Of a stretch of DNA of 64,000 bases, positions 55,593-64,000 are shown piece by piece. A program made the position numbers and the translations under genes. This DNA is from Plazaster borealis (taxonomy: Eukaryota > Echinodermata > Asteroidea > Forcipulatida > Labidiasteridae), in the NCBI GenBank assembly GCA_021014325.1, contig CM037457.1, positions 13,045,087-13,109,086 of the forward strand, given 5' to 3'. How positions within the stretch are numbered: position 1 is the first letter of the stretch; each line of letters begins with the position of its first letter. The notes below the pieces were generated by a model. The model searched no databases. It had not been told where the DNA came from and worked only from the letters and a program-made list of their open reading frames with translations.

Positions 55593-56110
55593 ATGAATGC
55601 ATACTGGCAAAACAATTTTAATGGTCAAATTGTGAACGGCAAGATATTTATTCCCATATCAACTATACTCACCTTCCTTGGTCAAGAAGGGAGAAGGCAG
55701 AAAAGGAGTTGGAAGCCAAGTGACGCAATCCTTGTGCAGCAGGGTCTTGTTATTCTGAAGACAATTTCTTACCGAGCCATATCAAGGCGAGCCATATCAA
55801 TAGAGGCTTTTATATCATTACTATTTGGTGGAGGTTCCCTTGAAGATTCAAAGCTTTCCGAAAAAGCACAATAGACATTGAAAAGATGGACGAATGCCTT
55901 GAAAGATAGATTAATTCAAGTTATTTCATTTTCAAGTGGCCCAACAGATGATGAGGCACCCACGCCAAGATTTTGCCAAGATAATTTAGAAGATGTTACT
56001 GTAAATCGACCCTGTGTTGGCCCCCGTACAAAAAATACAAAAACCCTCTATCAGAAAATCGTTGACAAACAACACGACAACCGCGGTGCCACTATTTCAC
56101 CCTTGAGATC
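55593..56110 (+). other. Unassigned frames (93 codons and the start of a 165-codon frame)
   Basis: 55,593-55,874 reads MNAYWQNNFNGQIVNGKIFI, then IPISTILTFLGQEGRRQKRS, and ends with a Ser/Glu-rich tail. 55,878 onward starts MKRWTNALKDRLIQVISFSS and runs in frame into the duplicated segment at 56,111. I recognise no domain in either. Confidence 0.35.
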
Positions 56111-56437
56111 TAAAGGAATCAGTCAAAGATTGCAGCACCAGAGGAAGTGCTTTAAGAATATACATTTTGTAGCACAGGGTCAAAACGTAGATTGTAGATT
56201 ATATGCCAGAGACGGCGCATGGAATGGAGTTCTAGCAGTTAATGACATCATTCAAATGCTGAAGATGAATGAGGTCAAGAAAGATTTCACGCTGTACGAC
56301 CATTTGGTGCAGATACAAACTCCACGTTTGGTTTACAGAGCAGACCAATCATGCATACTTGCTCAAACACGCTAGAACTTCCCACAACATACAGCATAAT
56401 TTCAGTATTGACACTTTTTGGCAACAACGTGCGCTGA
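56111..56437 (+). pseudogene. Deleted third copy of the 'SGDG'/HECT segment, catalytic Cys present
   Basis: 56,111-56,316 matches 51,965-52,205 (AAAGGAATCAGTCAAAGATT; RDGAWNGVLAVNDIIQML). It then jumps, relative to copy 2, by about 520 bp to sequence matching 52,728. There the frame from 56,318 reads FGLQSRPIMHTCSNTLELPT, then TYSII, ending TGA at 56,435-56,437. RPIMHTCSNTLELP is a clear HECT active-site segment with the catalytic Cys, which copy 2 has lost. The two parts are in different frames, so this copy is also broken. Confidence 0.6.
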
Positions 56438-56698
56438 GTGCCAAGCTGGCATCGGAAGAACGGATAAGGCAACAACAAGCAGCACCTAGTGTTCGAGATA
56501 TTCAACAGAGACAAGTTGTTCTATGACGCGTCCTTACTACTGAGTTTCAGCGAAGTTTAGCCGGGAAGAAACGGCAAACTAAACTGAACATTCATTATGA
56601 TAATCCAATTAATGCAGCGGAATTTGGTTTGAATGCTGGCAATGGATTCCGAGAGGAAGATTCTACCGAAAGTTTTAATGTATTAGATGGACAGTAAC
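56438..56698 (+). pseudogene. Unassigned hydrophilic frame with an in-frame TGA
   Basis: In the frame starting upstream at 56,269, LSAKLASEERIRQQQAAPSV and RDIQQRQVVL precede a TGA at 56,524-56,526. The same frame then continues RVLTTEFQRSLAGKKRQTKL and ends STESFNVLDGQ with TAA. Charged, Gln-rich, no domain recognised; possibly the N-terminal tail of another transposon gene. Confidence 0.35.
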
Positions 56699-57315
56699 AG
56701 ATTTGCAATAAATATAGGGCCTATTCCTTCTATCTTTTCAACTTCTAACAATGAAACAAGACATTGAAATCACTGCCTCTTTTTTTTCTGCCTTATTTCA
56801 AATTCGTCATTTGATTGGAGAAATAACAATACAAAAAGCTACTAAATAAGTATGGAATGTGAGAAAAACTGCAAAGGGCAAAAGCATGTTAGTTTAGGAA
56901 AATTGTAGTTTGCGGATTTAGTTATGTTTCATTGACGTAGATTTAATTATCCGTTATTTTACATGATCTCGACATAAAATGTCAACTAAAATAGTACATG
57001 TACATGTATGTTTGGATCAGTTACCATTACCCGCCCGCTTTATTCAAAAGTATAATTTCTAATGTTGAACTTTACTGATTTGTTGTTCTATTTGATTTTC
57101 TTTTTTGTTATTCTAGTGTTTCTAAGGTATTAATAAAATGAGTTATTGGTTTTATGGTAGTTTTCGTCTTTGATAAAGCTGTGGCTTACTCACCACATAT
57201 TAACGAGCATCATATTCTATGTATATACATTATGTGGACCTCAGCTCAACAAAGAAATAGCACCAATGAGTGCATCTAATTGTTTAAATTTCAGCTTAAA
57301 AGTCTAAGGGAATGC
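56699..57315. other. No gene seen
   Basis: AT-rich sequence without a supported feature. Confidence 0.5.
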
Positions 57316-57352
57316 TAATTTAAAGGGTGTGTACAGTACACCCTTTAAATTA
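57316..57352. repeat. Hairpin with 15-bp perfect arms
   Basis: TAATTTAAAGGGTGT and its inverse ACACCCTTTAAATTA are separated by 7 bp. The right arm overlaps the start of the 0.54-kb tandem duplication. Confidence 0.9.
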
Positions 57353-58419
57353 GGGGGGGGGGGGGGCAAGGGAAGCTCCCGAGCTACTTGCCAACAAGGT
57401 AAAGCCATCATAGTCTACAGAGTATTCTCATTGGGAAACATTTTGCGCTGCATCCCAAAGAAAGTCCACAATGACAAACTCAAGAACACCTATGCCATCA
57501 GGTACTTGGACGAACTGGGCAAACAAGCGAGCTTAAATTATGTCCAGAACGTCCAAAAAACTTTTTTGTTGTTTTTTAATGCCCGCCATTATTGTACCTT
57601 CCATAAACACAACAAAAGGAATGAGTCAAATACCCAAATCATGTGTACTCAAGTTTATGAAATTGATGAACTATTTCAAGGCGTTGCTCACAATTTTGAA
57701 AAGGCCATCAAAGAATAGCCTTGGAGATGCTTCACCTATTGGCTTAGAAGAACAATCATTGATTACTTCAGTCACTTCGAACATGTTTCAATGGATTGAG
57801 AACTCGGCACCAACAACAAGCACACCTAAAAGAAACTTATGACACGATCCCTCCTGAGGAAATAATTGTGGGTAAAGTCATTCCCTTTAAATTAGGGGGG
57901 GGGGGCAAGAGAAGCTCCCGAGCTACTTACCAACAAGGTAAAGCCATCATAGTCTACAGAGTATTCTCATTGGGAAACATTTTGCGCTGCATCCCCAAGA
58001 AAGTCCACAACGACAAACTCAAGAACACCTGTGCTATCAGGTACTTGGACCAACTGGGCAAACAAGCGAGCTTAAATTATGTCCAGAACGTCCAAAAAAC
58101 TTTTTTTTTTTTTTTTAATGCCCGCCATTATTGTACCTTCCATAAACACAACAAAAGGAATGAGTCAAATACCCAAATCATGTGTACTCAAGTTTATGAA
58201 ATTGATGAACTATTTCAAGGCGTTGCTCACAATTTTGAAAAGGCCATCAAAGAATAGCCTTGGAGATGCTTCACCTATTGGCTTAGAAGAACAATCATTG
58301 ATTACTTCAGTCACTTCGAACATGTTTCAATGGATTGAGCACTCGGCACCAACAACAAGCACCCCTAAAAGAAACTTATGACACGATCCCTCCTGAGGAA
58401 ATAATTGTGGGTAAAACAT
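57341..58419 (+). repeat. Tandem duplication of a ~540-bp unit
   Basis: Copies lie at 57,341-57,882 and 57,883-58,419, about 97% alike. Each begins CCCTTTAAATTA then a G run. Each holds a frame of about 130 codons with YRVFSLGNILRCIPKKVHND, YLDELGKQASLNYVQNVQKT (Gln for Glu in copy 2) and a second overlapping frame ending SPIGLEEQSLITSVTSNMFQ. The duplicated unit is open through its junction, so the reading frame passes from copy 1 into copy 2 across the G run. No family recognised. The poly-T tract differs between copies (GTTG-interrupted in the first, pure T in the second). Confidence 0.9.
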
Positions 58420-59877
58420 TTGTCACTCAGAGAGAGAGAGCCAGTCACTGTAAATAATTATTAAGCAAGTTGAACACAAAGATACCTATCAGTACATTTC
58501 CCAGTTAACATTTACCATTATAACACAAAATAAGACTTAGTTTAGGTCTTTTTAGAATGATCAAAATGAAGGCTTAAACATCGCCTAACTGAAGAATGAC
58601 CACGGAAACGGCGGTGTGTGGGAACATTTAAAAGTGGAGCATTCTTGACCCATTCTCTATAGTCCTGACCGTAGCTCTTCAGGCTAAGGGACATGACCAG
58701 CTACAGTTATCGCAGCTAGGACAGTCACACTCACATGATGGACTTGCATTTGCACAAACATGAAAAAGCAGTCCTTTTTGGTGGTCTCATGACTCGTGCT
58801 GTTCAAATTTTAAAACAGGAAATCAGAAGGACATGGAAAAGAAGATTGCAGAATTGATGACGAAGAAAGACAAGCATGAGATTGAGAAGGAATCTTCAGC
58901 CACACCACACCTAACGTTAGGTCTGGTCAGAGGGCGGTAAAAAGACTTGCCCGACTTGAGGACACTGATGACAGTGTGAGGTTGCAATGGATGTTGGGGA
59001 AACAGGACAGGTAACGTATGCATGACATGTGTTCTTTAGATAAAAGGCTCAATAAACAATTTTTGTTTTGCAGATAGATGTGATCAAGCAAAAAATCCAA
59101 ATACCAGAAAAAGTTCCTGAGGTGCCAGGTACACAGAAAATTCACTTTGTGCAGCGGAAATTCAGCAGCAATAATGTAAAGTTGGCATTTTACATCAATA
59201 GCCAATTTAGCACAACAGACAAGAAACCTGTACAAACCCCAGGATGAATACAACCATGAATAATTAACGTAATTATTATGCGTAAAATCACAATTAGGCA
59301 TGACTATTCTCATTCTGGGGTTCTTATGAGGCTAGGATTGCTCTCAACAATTTAAACCAGATCATTATGTTATTTGAAAGCATTTGTAATTAATAAATTA
59401 AAAATGAAAGGAAATAGCAATGCAGGCAGACAAATTGCTGGAGACTGTTTCCTCAACTCACGTTTTATTAATTAGCGCTAATTTGCATATTCAACATCAT
59501 ATTAAAAAAAACATTACATGTACTTCAAAAGATTCGTCTTTTTATAAGCTTCAAAATGAGGGGAATCATTGTATGGCTTGTATAAAAGATCAATTTTGGT
59601 CTGACATTGCTAAAAGTAGTTCATTTATGTATCAGTTATTAAAATTAAGTCATGAAACATTTTCCAAATGGCTCTATTATTTTTGAATAATTATTGTATG
59701 GTTTATAATATTTTGTTTTATTAATCAATGTTTACGCTAAGTACTTTTAGTAATTTTTTCATTTGACACGAACTATATGCCGAGTGACTTTCCGTTTCTA
59801 GGGGGTACTCGGGCTACTGCCATTCATTATAAAGGTATAAAGGTGAGAACCTTTTTGGTTTAATTATCACAAATTTG
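58420..59877. other. No gene supported
   Basis: Only short frames on both strands (up to 128 codons, minus, 58,927-59,313), without domain or splice support. A short (GA)n run is at about 58,430. Confidence 0.5.
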
Positions 59878-59965
59878 TTATAATAATAATAATAATAATA
59901 TCAATAAGACTTGTAATGCGCACATATATCCACCCTGCTGGGTGTTCAAGGCGCACCCTATGTAA
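59878..59965 (-). mobile_element. SINE/LINE 3' end with (TAA)n
   Basis: On the minus strand the sequence reads GGTGCGCCTTGAACACCCAG, then GGGTGGATATATGTGCGCAT, TACAAGTCTTATTGA and (TTA)n. This is a retroposon tail type I recall from echinoderms. Confidence 0.55.
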
Positions 59966-60329
59966 CTTATCTAATTTTAACTAATTATATTTATAGACCA
60001 TAAATGAGATACATTTAGGAAGACTTAAGCCAATTAGTAATTGATGTAAGCAGGGATTTCGTTCTGATAAATGAACAGATTACATGTATATCTAGAGCCC
60101 AGTAACCAGGTACATGTAACAGTGTAATATTAAATTTGCTCCCATCCAATCTTGTATCAATCTTATAAAATTCAGAGATGTGGGCTAATGGGAATTTCAA
60201 ACAATGACAGTTAGGCCTACATGTATGTGTTTAGTGACACCCCCAGTAACGAATGGTGTTGCGCTCTTTTTCAACAACACACTACTGTAGTATCTTCCAT
60301 CTTCTCTGAGAACTGACTTTACAACAAAC

Positions 60330-60680
60330 ATGAGAAGAACGAGGCAGGCCTATCTGACTGAAAAAAAGAAAGAGGCTAATCGAATCCGACAAAGACGCTG
60401 GTTAAAGAACAAAACCCCTGATGCTCTAAAGGCCTTTCAAGGCCGTGAAGCAGCGCGTGGTAGAAAATACAGAGCGCAAAAGAAAAATACCATGTCTGAA
60501 GAAGGAAAACGAGCAGAAAGGATTTATGAACGAAGGAGAAAAGCAGCGTACAGAAACAAGATTCAGGAGGAAAGAAGAAAGCAGACTGAACTTGACAAGC
60601 TAACCCTAAGCAGAAATCACTGTACAAAATCCCATTTATGTCTGTTTCAAACAGGTTTTTATGTATGTAGGACATTATAA
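60330..60680 (+). CDS. Lys/Arg-rich N-terminal exon, transposon-associated
   Basis: It starts MRRTRQAYLTEKKKEANRIR after ACAACAAAC and runs through RRWLKNKTPDALKAFQGREA and RAERIYERRRKAAYRNKIQE before losing charge bias after about residue 92 (LDKLTLSRNH), which suggests an intron boundary near 60,605 that I cannot place. Very basic coiled-coil-like starts of this type precede DUF7869-type domains in multi-copy marine invertebrate genes. Nuclear localisation and nucleic-acid binding are plausible from charge alone. It lies 1.1 kb upstream of a GGGCAATTCCACG-type transposon end. Confidence 0.45.
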   Translation: MRRTRQAYLTEKKKEANRIRQRRWLKNKTPDALKAFQGREAARGRKYRAQKKNTMSEEGKRAERIYERRRKAAYRNKIQEERRKQTELDKLTLSRNHCTKSHLCLFQTGFYVCRTL

Positions 60681-60820
60681 ACACACCTTATCATCAAAGA
60701 AGACTTCTCATGGCCTAGGCGTAATGCAGATTTGTACACATCTACAGATACATGATACACCATAACTTGGATACAAAGATGTCATACATCTAGTAATTCT
60801 TTATTTTTACATAATTTCAG

Positions 60821-61013
60821 AATGGTTAAGACTCATGTACATGTAGAGAGACAGAAAAAGTACAGAGAGAAAATAAGACAAAATCTGGAAAAGGAGGCAG
60901 CATTCAAAAAGAAAGATGCAGCAAGAAAACAATGCAGCAGGCTTGGAAAACCAAGGAAGCAACTACGTTTGGCCTGTTCCTCCCAAGAAGTCATCCCGGC
61001 TCATTTCAACTGA
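60821..61013 (+). CDS. Second Lys/Arg-rich exon
   Basis: The acceptor ACATAATTTCAG precedes MVKTHVHVERQKKYREKIRQ, NLEKEAAFKKKDAARKQCSR and LGKPRKQLRLACSSQ. It ends at TGA. The same basic, heptad-like composition as the frame at 60,330 suggests they are exons of one gene. Confidence 0.4.
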
Positions 61014-61346
61014 TCTTCTGAACATAGCAGGATCCAGATCAATTTTGAAAATTACAGAAACCTTTAATGTTTAATTTCCCTAATGTTGTCACAAAATGTT
61101 GACGCAAGATGGTCAGCATGTTACTCAAGATGAACAATCACCTTGTGAGAAACACATGAAAGGGAATTATGGGAAAGATAATTAGAAATGTGTCACTACA
61201 TGTACATTCCAAAGACATAGTATCATTTGAACTACTAGAACACAAGATACTTATGTGTCAAACACAAAACTATAAATCAAAGCTACCTGGTATGTTTAGC
61301 TGATAAACAAAGTTCTAAAAATGTCTCCAAACGTAATGTCCATGAC
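61014..61346. other. Inner part of the damaged transposon, no gene seen
   Basis: It includes CGTAATGTCCATGAC at 61,332, a likely relative of the TAATGTCAGTCAC subterminal motif of the 37.8-kb element. Confidence 0.4.
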
Positions 61347-61756
61347 CAGGGCTCGAATTTGGTGTAAATTTCCACAAGACCGCAGGGCGTCTAGCTCAAA
61401 ACATTTACCGGACCAGAATAAATTTTACAACACCAAAATCTCTGCATAGTTTTACATGTAAACTGTTTTCATTTGAACAAGCACTAGGCCCTATAAAGAA
61501 GATTTATCTCCTTTGTCGTATCATCTATAGGTATTACAATACTTCAATATTCAACAGAATTGAAAGATAATCACCAGACTCAACTCAAAGTCAACATTTG
61601 AACATCATTTCTTTCTTTTAAAGATATTACACTGTGGGGTATTATTATTCAATTGAAAAACACAAGACCACTGGGCTTGTCCAGTCTTGAGTTTACTGGC
61701 CCGGGGCTAAAATCAGTGGCCTCGGGCCTGTGGTCCAGTGTTAAATTCGAGCCCTG
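61347..61756. mobile_element. 410-bp MITE with CAGGGCTCGAATTT ends and ATGAC target duplication
   Basis: Perfect 14-bp inverted ends (CAGGGCTCGAATTT and AAATTCGAGCCCTG) are flanked by direct repeats ATGAC at 61,342-61,346 and 61,757-61,761. CAGGG termini suggest a hAT-like origin, although hAT duplications are normally 8 bp. Non-coding. It is inserted into the right end of the element whose terminus is at 61,761-61,773. Confidence 0.85.
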
Positions 61757-61760
61757 ATGA

Positions 61761-61773
61761 CGTGGAATTGCCC
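61761..61773. mobile_element. Right terminus of a GGGCAATTCCACG transposon
   Basis: CGTGGAATTGCCC followed by CATAG-type sequence matches, in inverse, the left end of the element at 37,783 and resembles its right end (GCTGGAGTTGCCC). Its left partner is not identified in the window; the basic exons at 60.3-61.0 kb may be its cargo. Confidence 0.6.
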
Positions 61774-61777
61774 ATAG

Positions 61778-61957
61778 GTAACATTTCCAAATACCTTGAA
61801 AATGAGCGATCTTACCTGGCTGAGCTCAAAAAACAAAAAAACTACATTGGACAACCAGAACGATGGAGATTGGCCTACAGTTGGTGGCAAATGTCCAAGA
61901 CGAACATCATTCATCAGTGCACTGCTAAGGGGGAAGGCATGTTTTCAAACCTGTTCT
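61778..61957 (+). CDS. Candidate exon, unrecognised
   Basis: From an AG at the transposon edge the frame reads NISKYLENERSYLAELKKQK, NYIGQPERWRLAYSWWQMSK and TNIIHQCTAKGEGMFSNLF, to a possible donor TTCT|GTATGAGT. Composition is protein-like (aromatic and charged residues in a helical pattern). Joining it to the exon at 62,087 with this donor would create TAA, so either the donor is wrong or the two are not consecutive. Confidence 0.4.
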
Positions 61958-62086
61958 GTATGAGTTCCCCTAATCAATTTTGTTTTGTGCTTGTGTTGCA
62001 TTCAAATCAAGGCGTGGAATGCATTAAATTTTGCGCATAAACTTAACTTCATGTTTTTATTTGTATTATGTGCATTATAAACATAG

Positions 62087-62209
62087 AAATGAGGAAGTTA
62101 AAAGACGAGAACCTGACACTGTACGATCACATTTTATCTTTGGAAGAAAAGATAAGAAGTCTTCAAGAGACCTGCTCCAACCGTGGTGATCAGGTTGCCC
62201 ACTATCAGA
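62087..62209 (+). CDS. Candidate coiled-coil exon
   Basis: A strong acceptor (GCATTATAAACATAG) and a consensus donor (CAGA|GTAAGT) bound 123 nt encoding MRKLKDENLTLYDHILSLEE, KIRSLQETCSNRGDQVAHYQ. It has leucines at heptad spacing. No family assigned. Confidence 0.5.
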
Positions 62210-62450
62210 GTAAGTTGAAATATTTTCCTTAAATAGCACAAATTAATATGGCGATGCAAAACTCCAGCAGAAAATGGGATCCAATCATGTGTGAACATTA
62301 AACAAAATTGCTAATTTTTGGCTATTTGCCAGAAATTAGGCTTTTTGAAAATGTTTGAAAGAAATCTTTATCTTTTAACCTTTAGCCTACATCACAGGTT
62401 TTGTGAAAATGACCTTTTGCGATCATAGATTGCCCTGTCATGTTGTTCGA

Positions 62451-62575
62451 GGCATGGCCGAGCGGTTTAGTTCACCGGACCCAAGCTCTGTGTAGCATGC
62501 GACAAAGTAAGGGTTTTAATCCCGGTCAGTGACACTTGTGTGCTTACCCATTTATTGCTTGAACGTAAAAGTTGA
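62451..62575 (+). mobile_element. tRNA-derived SINE head
   Basis: An A-box-bearing GGCATGGCCGAGCGGTT and a degenerate B box GGGTTTTAATCCC are followed by GTGACACTTGTGTGCTTACC, the same body start as the SINE at 16,600-16,826. The anticodon region is scrambled, so it is not a tRNA gene. Confidence 0.75.
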
Positions 62576-64000
62576 GGAGGTAGTACATTATGCTCTTTCA
62601 ACCAGGCTCCGCTTAGATGATCTTGCATCCATCGGTCATGTACATTTTTGCATGTATTTGTGCATTGTCCGTGGCGTAATGTTAACAAAATTGCAAGTTT
62701 TTTTTGCCTTGAAACGGGCACTATCTTTCAAAATTTGTTAAGATAATTTTTTTTAAATATTTCAGCTAAAAACAGGACACGCGTTTTAACAGGGGTGGTC
62801 AAACGTTCCCATTTAGGCCTACTTGCAACTCTGTAATGTTTGACAGTTGCAATCGGACAGAATTCTGAATTGGGTGAGAACGTGCCACCGTTCACATTGG
62901 GAATGCTCAATTTTTTTAATATTATGGTAACGTACAGGAAACAGCATCTGCAGCTGAACGTCCAAATGGGAATATGCCTGCGGTCCGCTTGGAATGCCCG
63001 GTTGGACAGGGCAATGTTCTTATTGGAGCGTTCCAAGCGATCCGACTTTTGAGACGCTCCCTAACTAGAATTTGAAACATTGCATGGTAGAGATACAATA
63101 GTTTAAGGTTTGCAATTAAACATCATTGATTATTTTGTGTCCTTGTTACAGTACAGTACATGTACTATATAATACTTTTTACTTACAAATTTACGTACAG
63201 ATCCCCGCCTACACTGCTGTGCTGGTGACTTGGTGAAGGCATTGGCAGTCAAGCCACTCCACTCTCTCTAGTGGCTGCTGAAGAAGGCCGACGCTTTCTG
63301 AATAGAGCGAGCGTCTACAACTCCAGTTTTCGTATTGTCATTATATGTGACAGTTTTCTCAATCCACATAGTTTAGCCATTAGCATGGTTACACCATATG
63401 GCAAACGTGTGTGTAAACAACGATGGGCTATCATGGCTGTGTGAGTGAGATACAGCCAGCCATAAGAAATCCGTCATGGCCACCGCATAGTTCAGGAGGC
63501 TAGTGCAGAGCGGCATGCCGTGGTGGTGGTTGTCGAGTATTCGTTGAGATTCCAATGACTAAATGAGCACCCACAAAACGTTGCTTGCACTATTCCTAAA
63601 CCAGTTGTTTCGCCGTTGTCAGCTCCTCCGGACGGAGCAACCATTCTACCTTTCCTCTGTCAGTCCCGCAGACACGTTTTTAGTTTAGTAATTATGAAAA
63701 ATGTAGGCTCTTCGTTGTGTAAAACCTGACACTCTCTAGCATAATGTTGATGTCAGTCGTTTGCTGCGTGGGCAATCCAGGCACAACGTAGCAGGATCGC
63801 TAGAGCGCCCTCTGTTGTGGGAATTTGGAGCAGCCTTAATCTTCTTGTTATTCGAATAAAAACGGTCCCTTGGGGCAGATTTGACCCGGATTTGTTGATT
63901 TAAAGTTTAAATAGCTGTTTGTATAAATTTGAAGAAGTTATACGTTTTCTTTTAAGGTATAGCACGAAAACCATCGCCAATGATTATTGGTTGCCGAAGG
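62576..64000. other. No gene supported
   Basis: Overlapping 70-102-codon frames on both strands at 62,728-63,052 and scattered short ones lack splice or family support. I see no repeat or RNA gene. Confidence 0.5.

Overview
This window is animal nuclear DNA rather than a bacterial or viral genome. It is AT-rich and gene-poor, has GT-AG splice signals, AATAAA poly(A) signals, tRNA-derived SINE heads and many degenerate transposons, and no operon or long intact ORF. Several interspersed repeats match sequences I remember from echinoderm, particularly sea star, genomes: the TTTAAAGGCACTG-ended MITE, the SINE ending near 'TTTACCCATACACCGATGTG', and a foldback whose stem includes GTGGTTTTCCTTTTACC. 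Echinoderm, probably Asteroidea, is therefore an inference from memory and not a search result.

Layout. 1-8.4 kb is the end of a satellite array of about 25 monomers of about 333 bp. Two monomer types alternate (a dimeric higher-order repeat of about 667 bp), each monomer carries a central dyad, and the pattern decays toward the right edge. 8.4-17.2 kb holds one convincing host-type exon on the minus strand, MITEs, SINE heads, two foldbacks and short tandem repeats. 17.2-19.45 kb is a transcription-unit-like block: G-rich minisatellites, an intact 254-codon ORF with an RRM-like region and three CCHC zinc knuckles, an in-frame stop followed directly by ATG and 114 more codons, and a 3' tail with AATAAA. 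Broken relatives of this ORF lie at 42.3 and 50.5 kb, so it is a dispersed retroelement-like family. 19.9-24.4 kb has small spliced exons and a TA-flanked CACTGTAAA transposon containing two separate foldback elements. 25.8-34.1 kb is dominated by tandem duplications, above all a near-identical triplication of a 2.12-kb unit.

34.7-43 kb is a transposon graveyard: a MULE/SWIM transposase with a five-fold 143-bp internal amplification, a Ty3-type integrase fragment, a 2.6-kb element with eight copies of a 13-bp subterminal motif, and a LINE ORF1 fused in frame to the RRM/CCHC family. 43.5-56.7 kb is a mosaic of two long related segments (43.5-45.1 and 50.8-52.3 kb) and a deleted third copy (56.1-56.4 kb). 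These connect to HECT-like C-lobe fragments, a multi-stop transposon-borne gene with a 'GTTHNTNG' motif, a RecQ-like helicase fragment, exons of a DUF7869-like gene, and hAT and piggyBac remnants. 57.3-58.4 kb is a 0.54-kb tandem duplication beginning at a hairpin. 60.3-62.2 kb has lysine/arginine-rich exons, a MITE nested inside the end of a GGGCAATTCCACG element with a visible 5-bp target duplication, and two further exon-like segments. The remainder to 64 kb shows one SINE head and nothing else that I can support.

There is no intact autonomous transposon and no complete host gene. The intact 254-codon RRM/CCHC ORF, the 84-codon exon at 8.5 kb and the satellite are the most solid calls. The HECT-bearing mosaic, the 13-mer element and the TAA-ATG junction are the most interesting.
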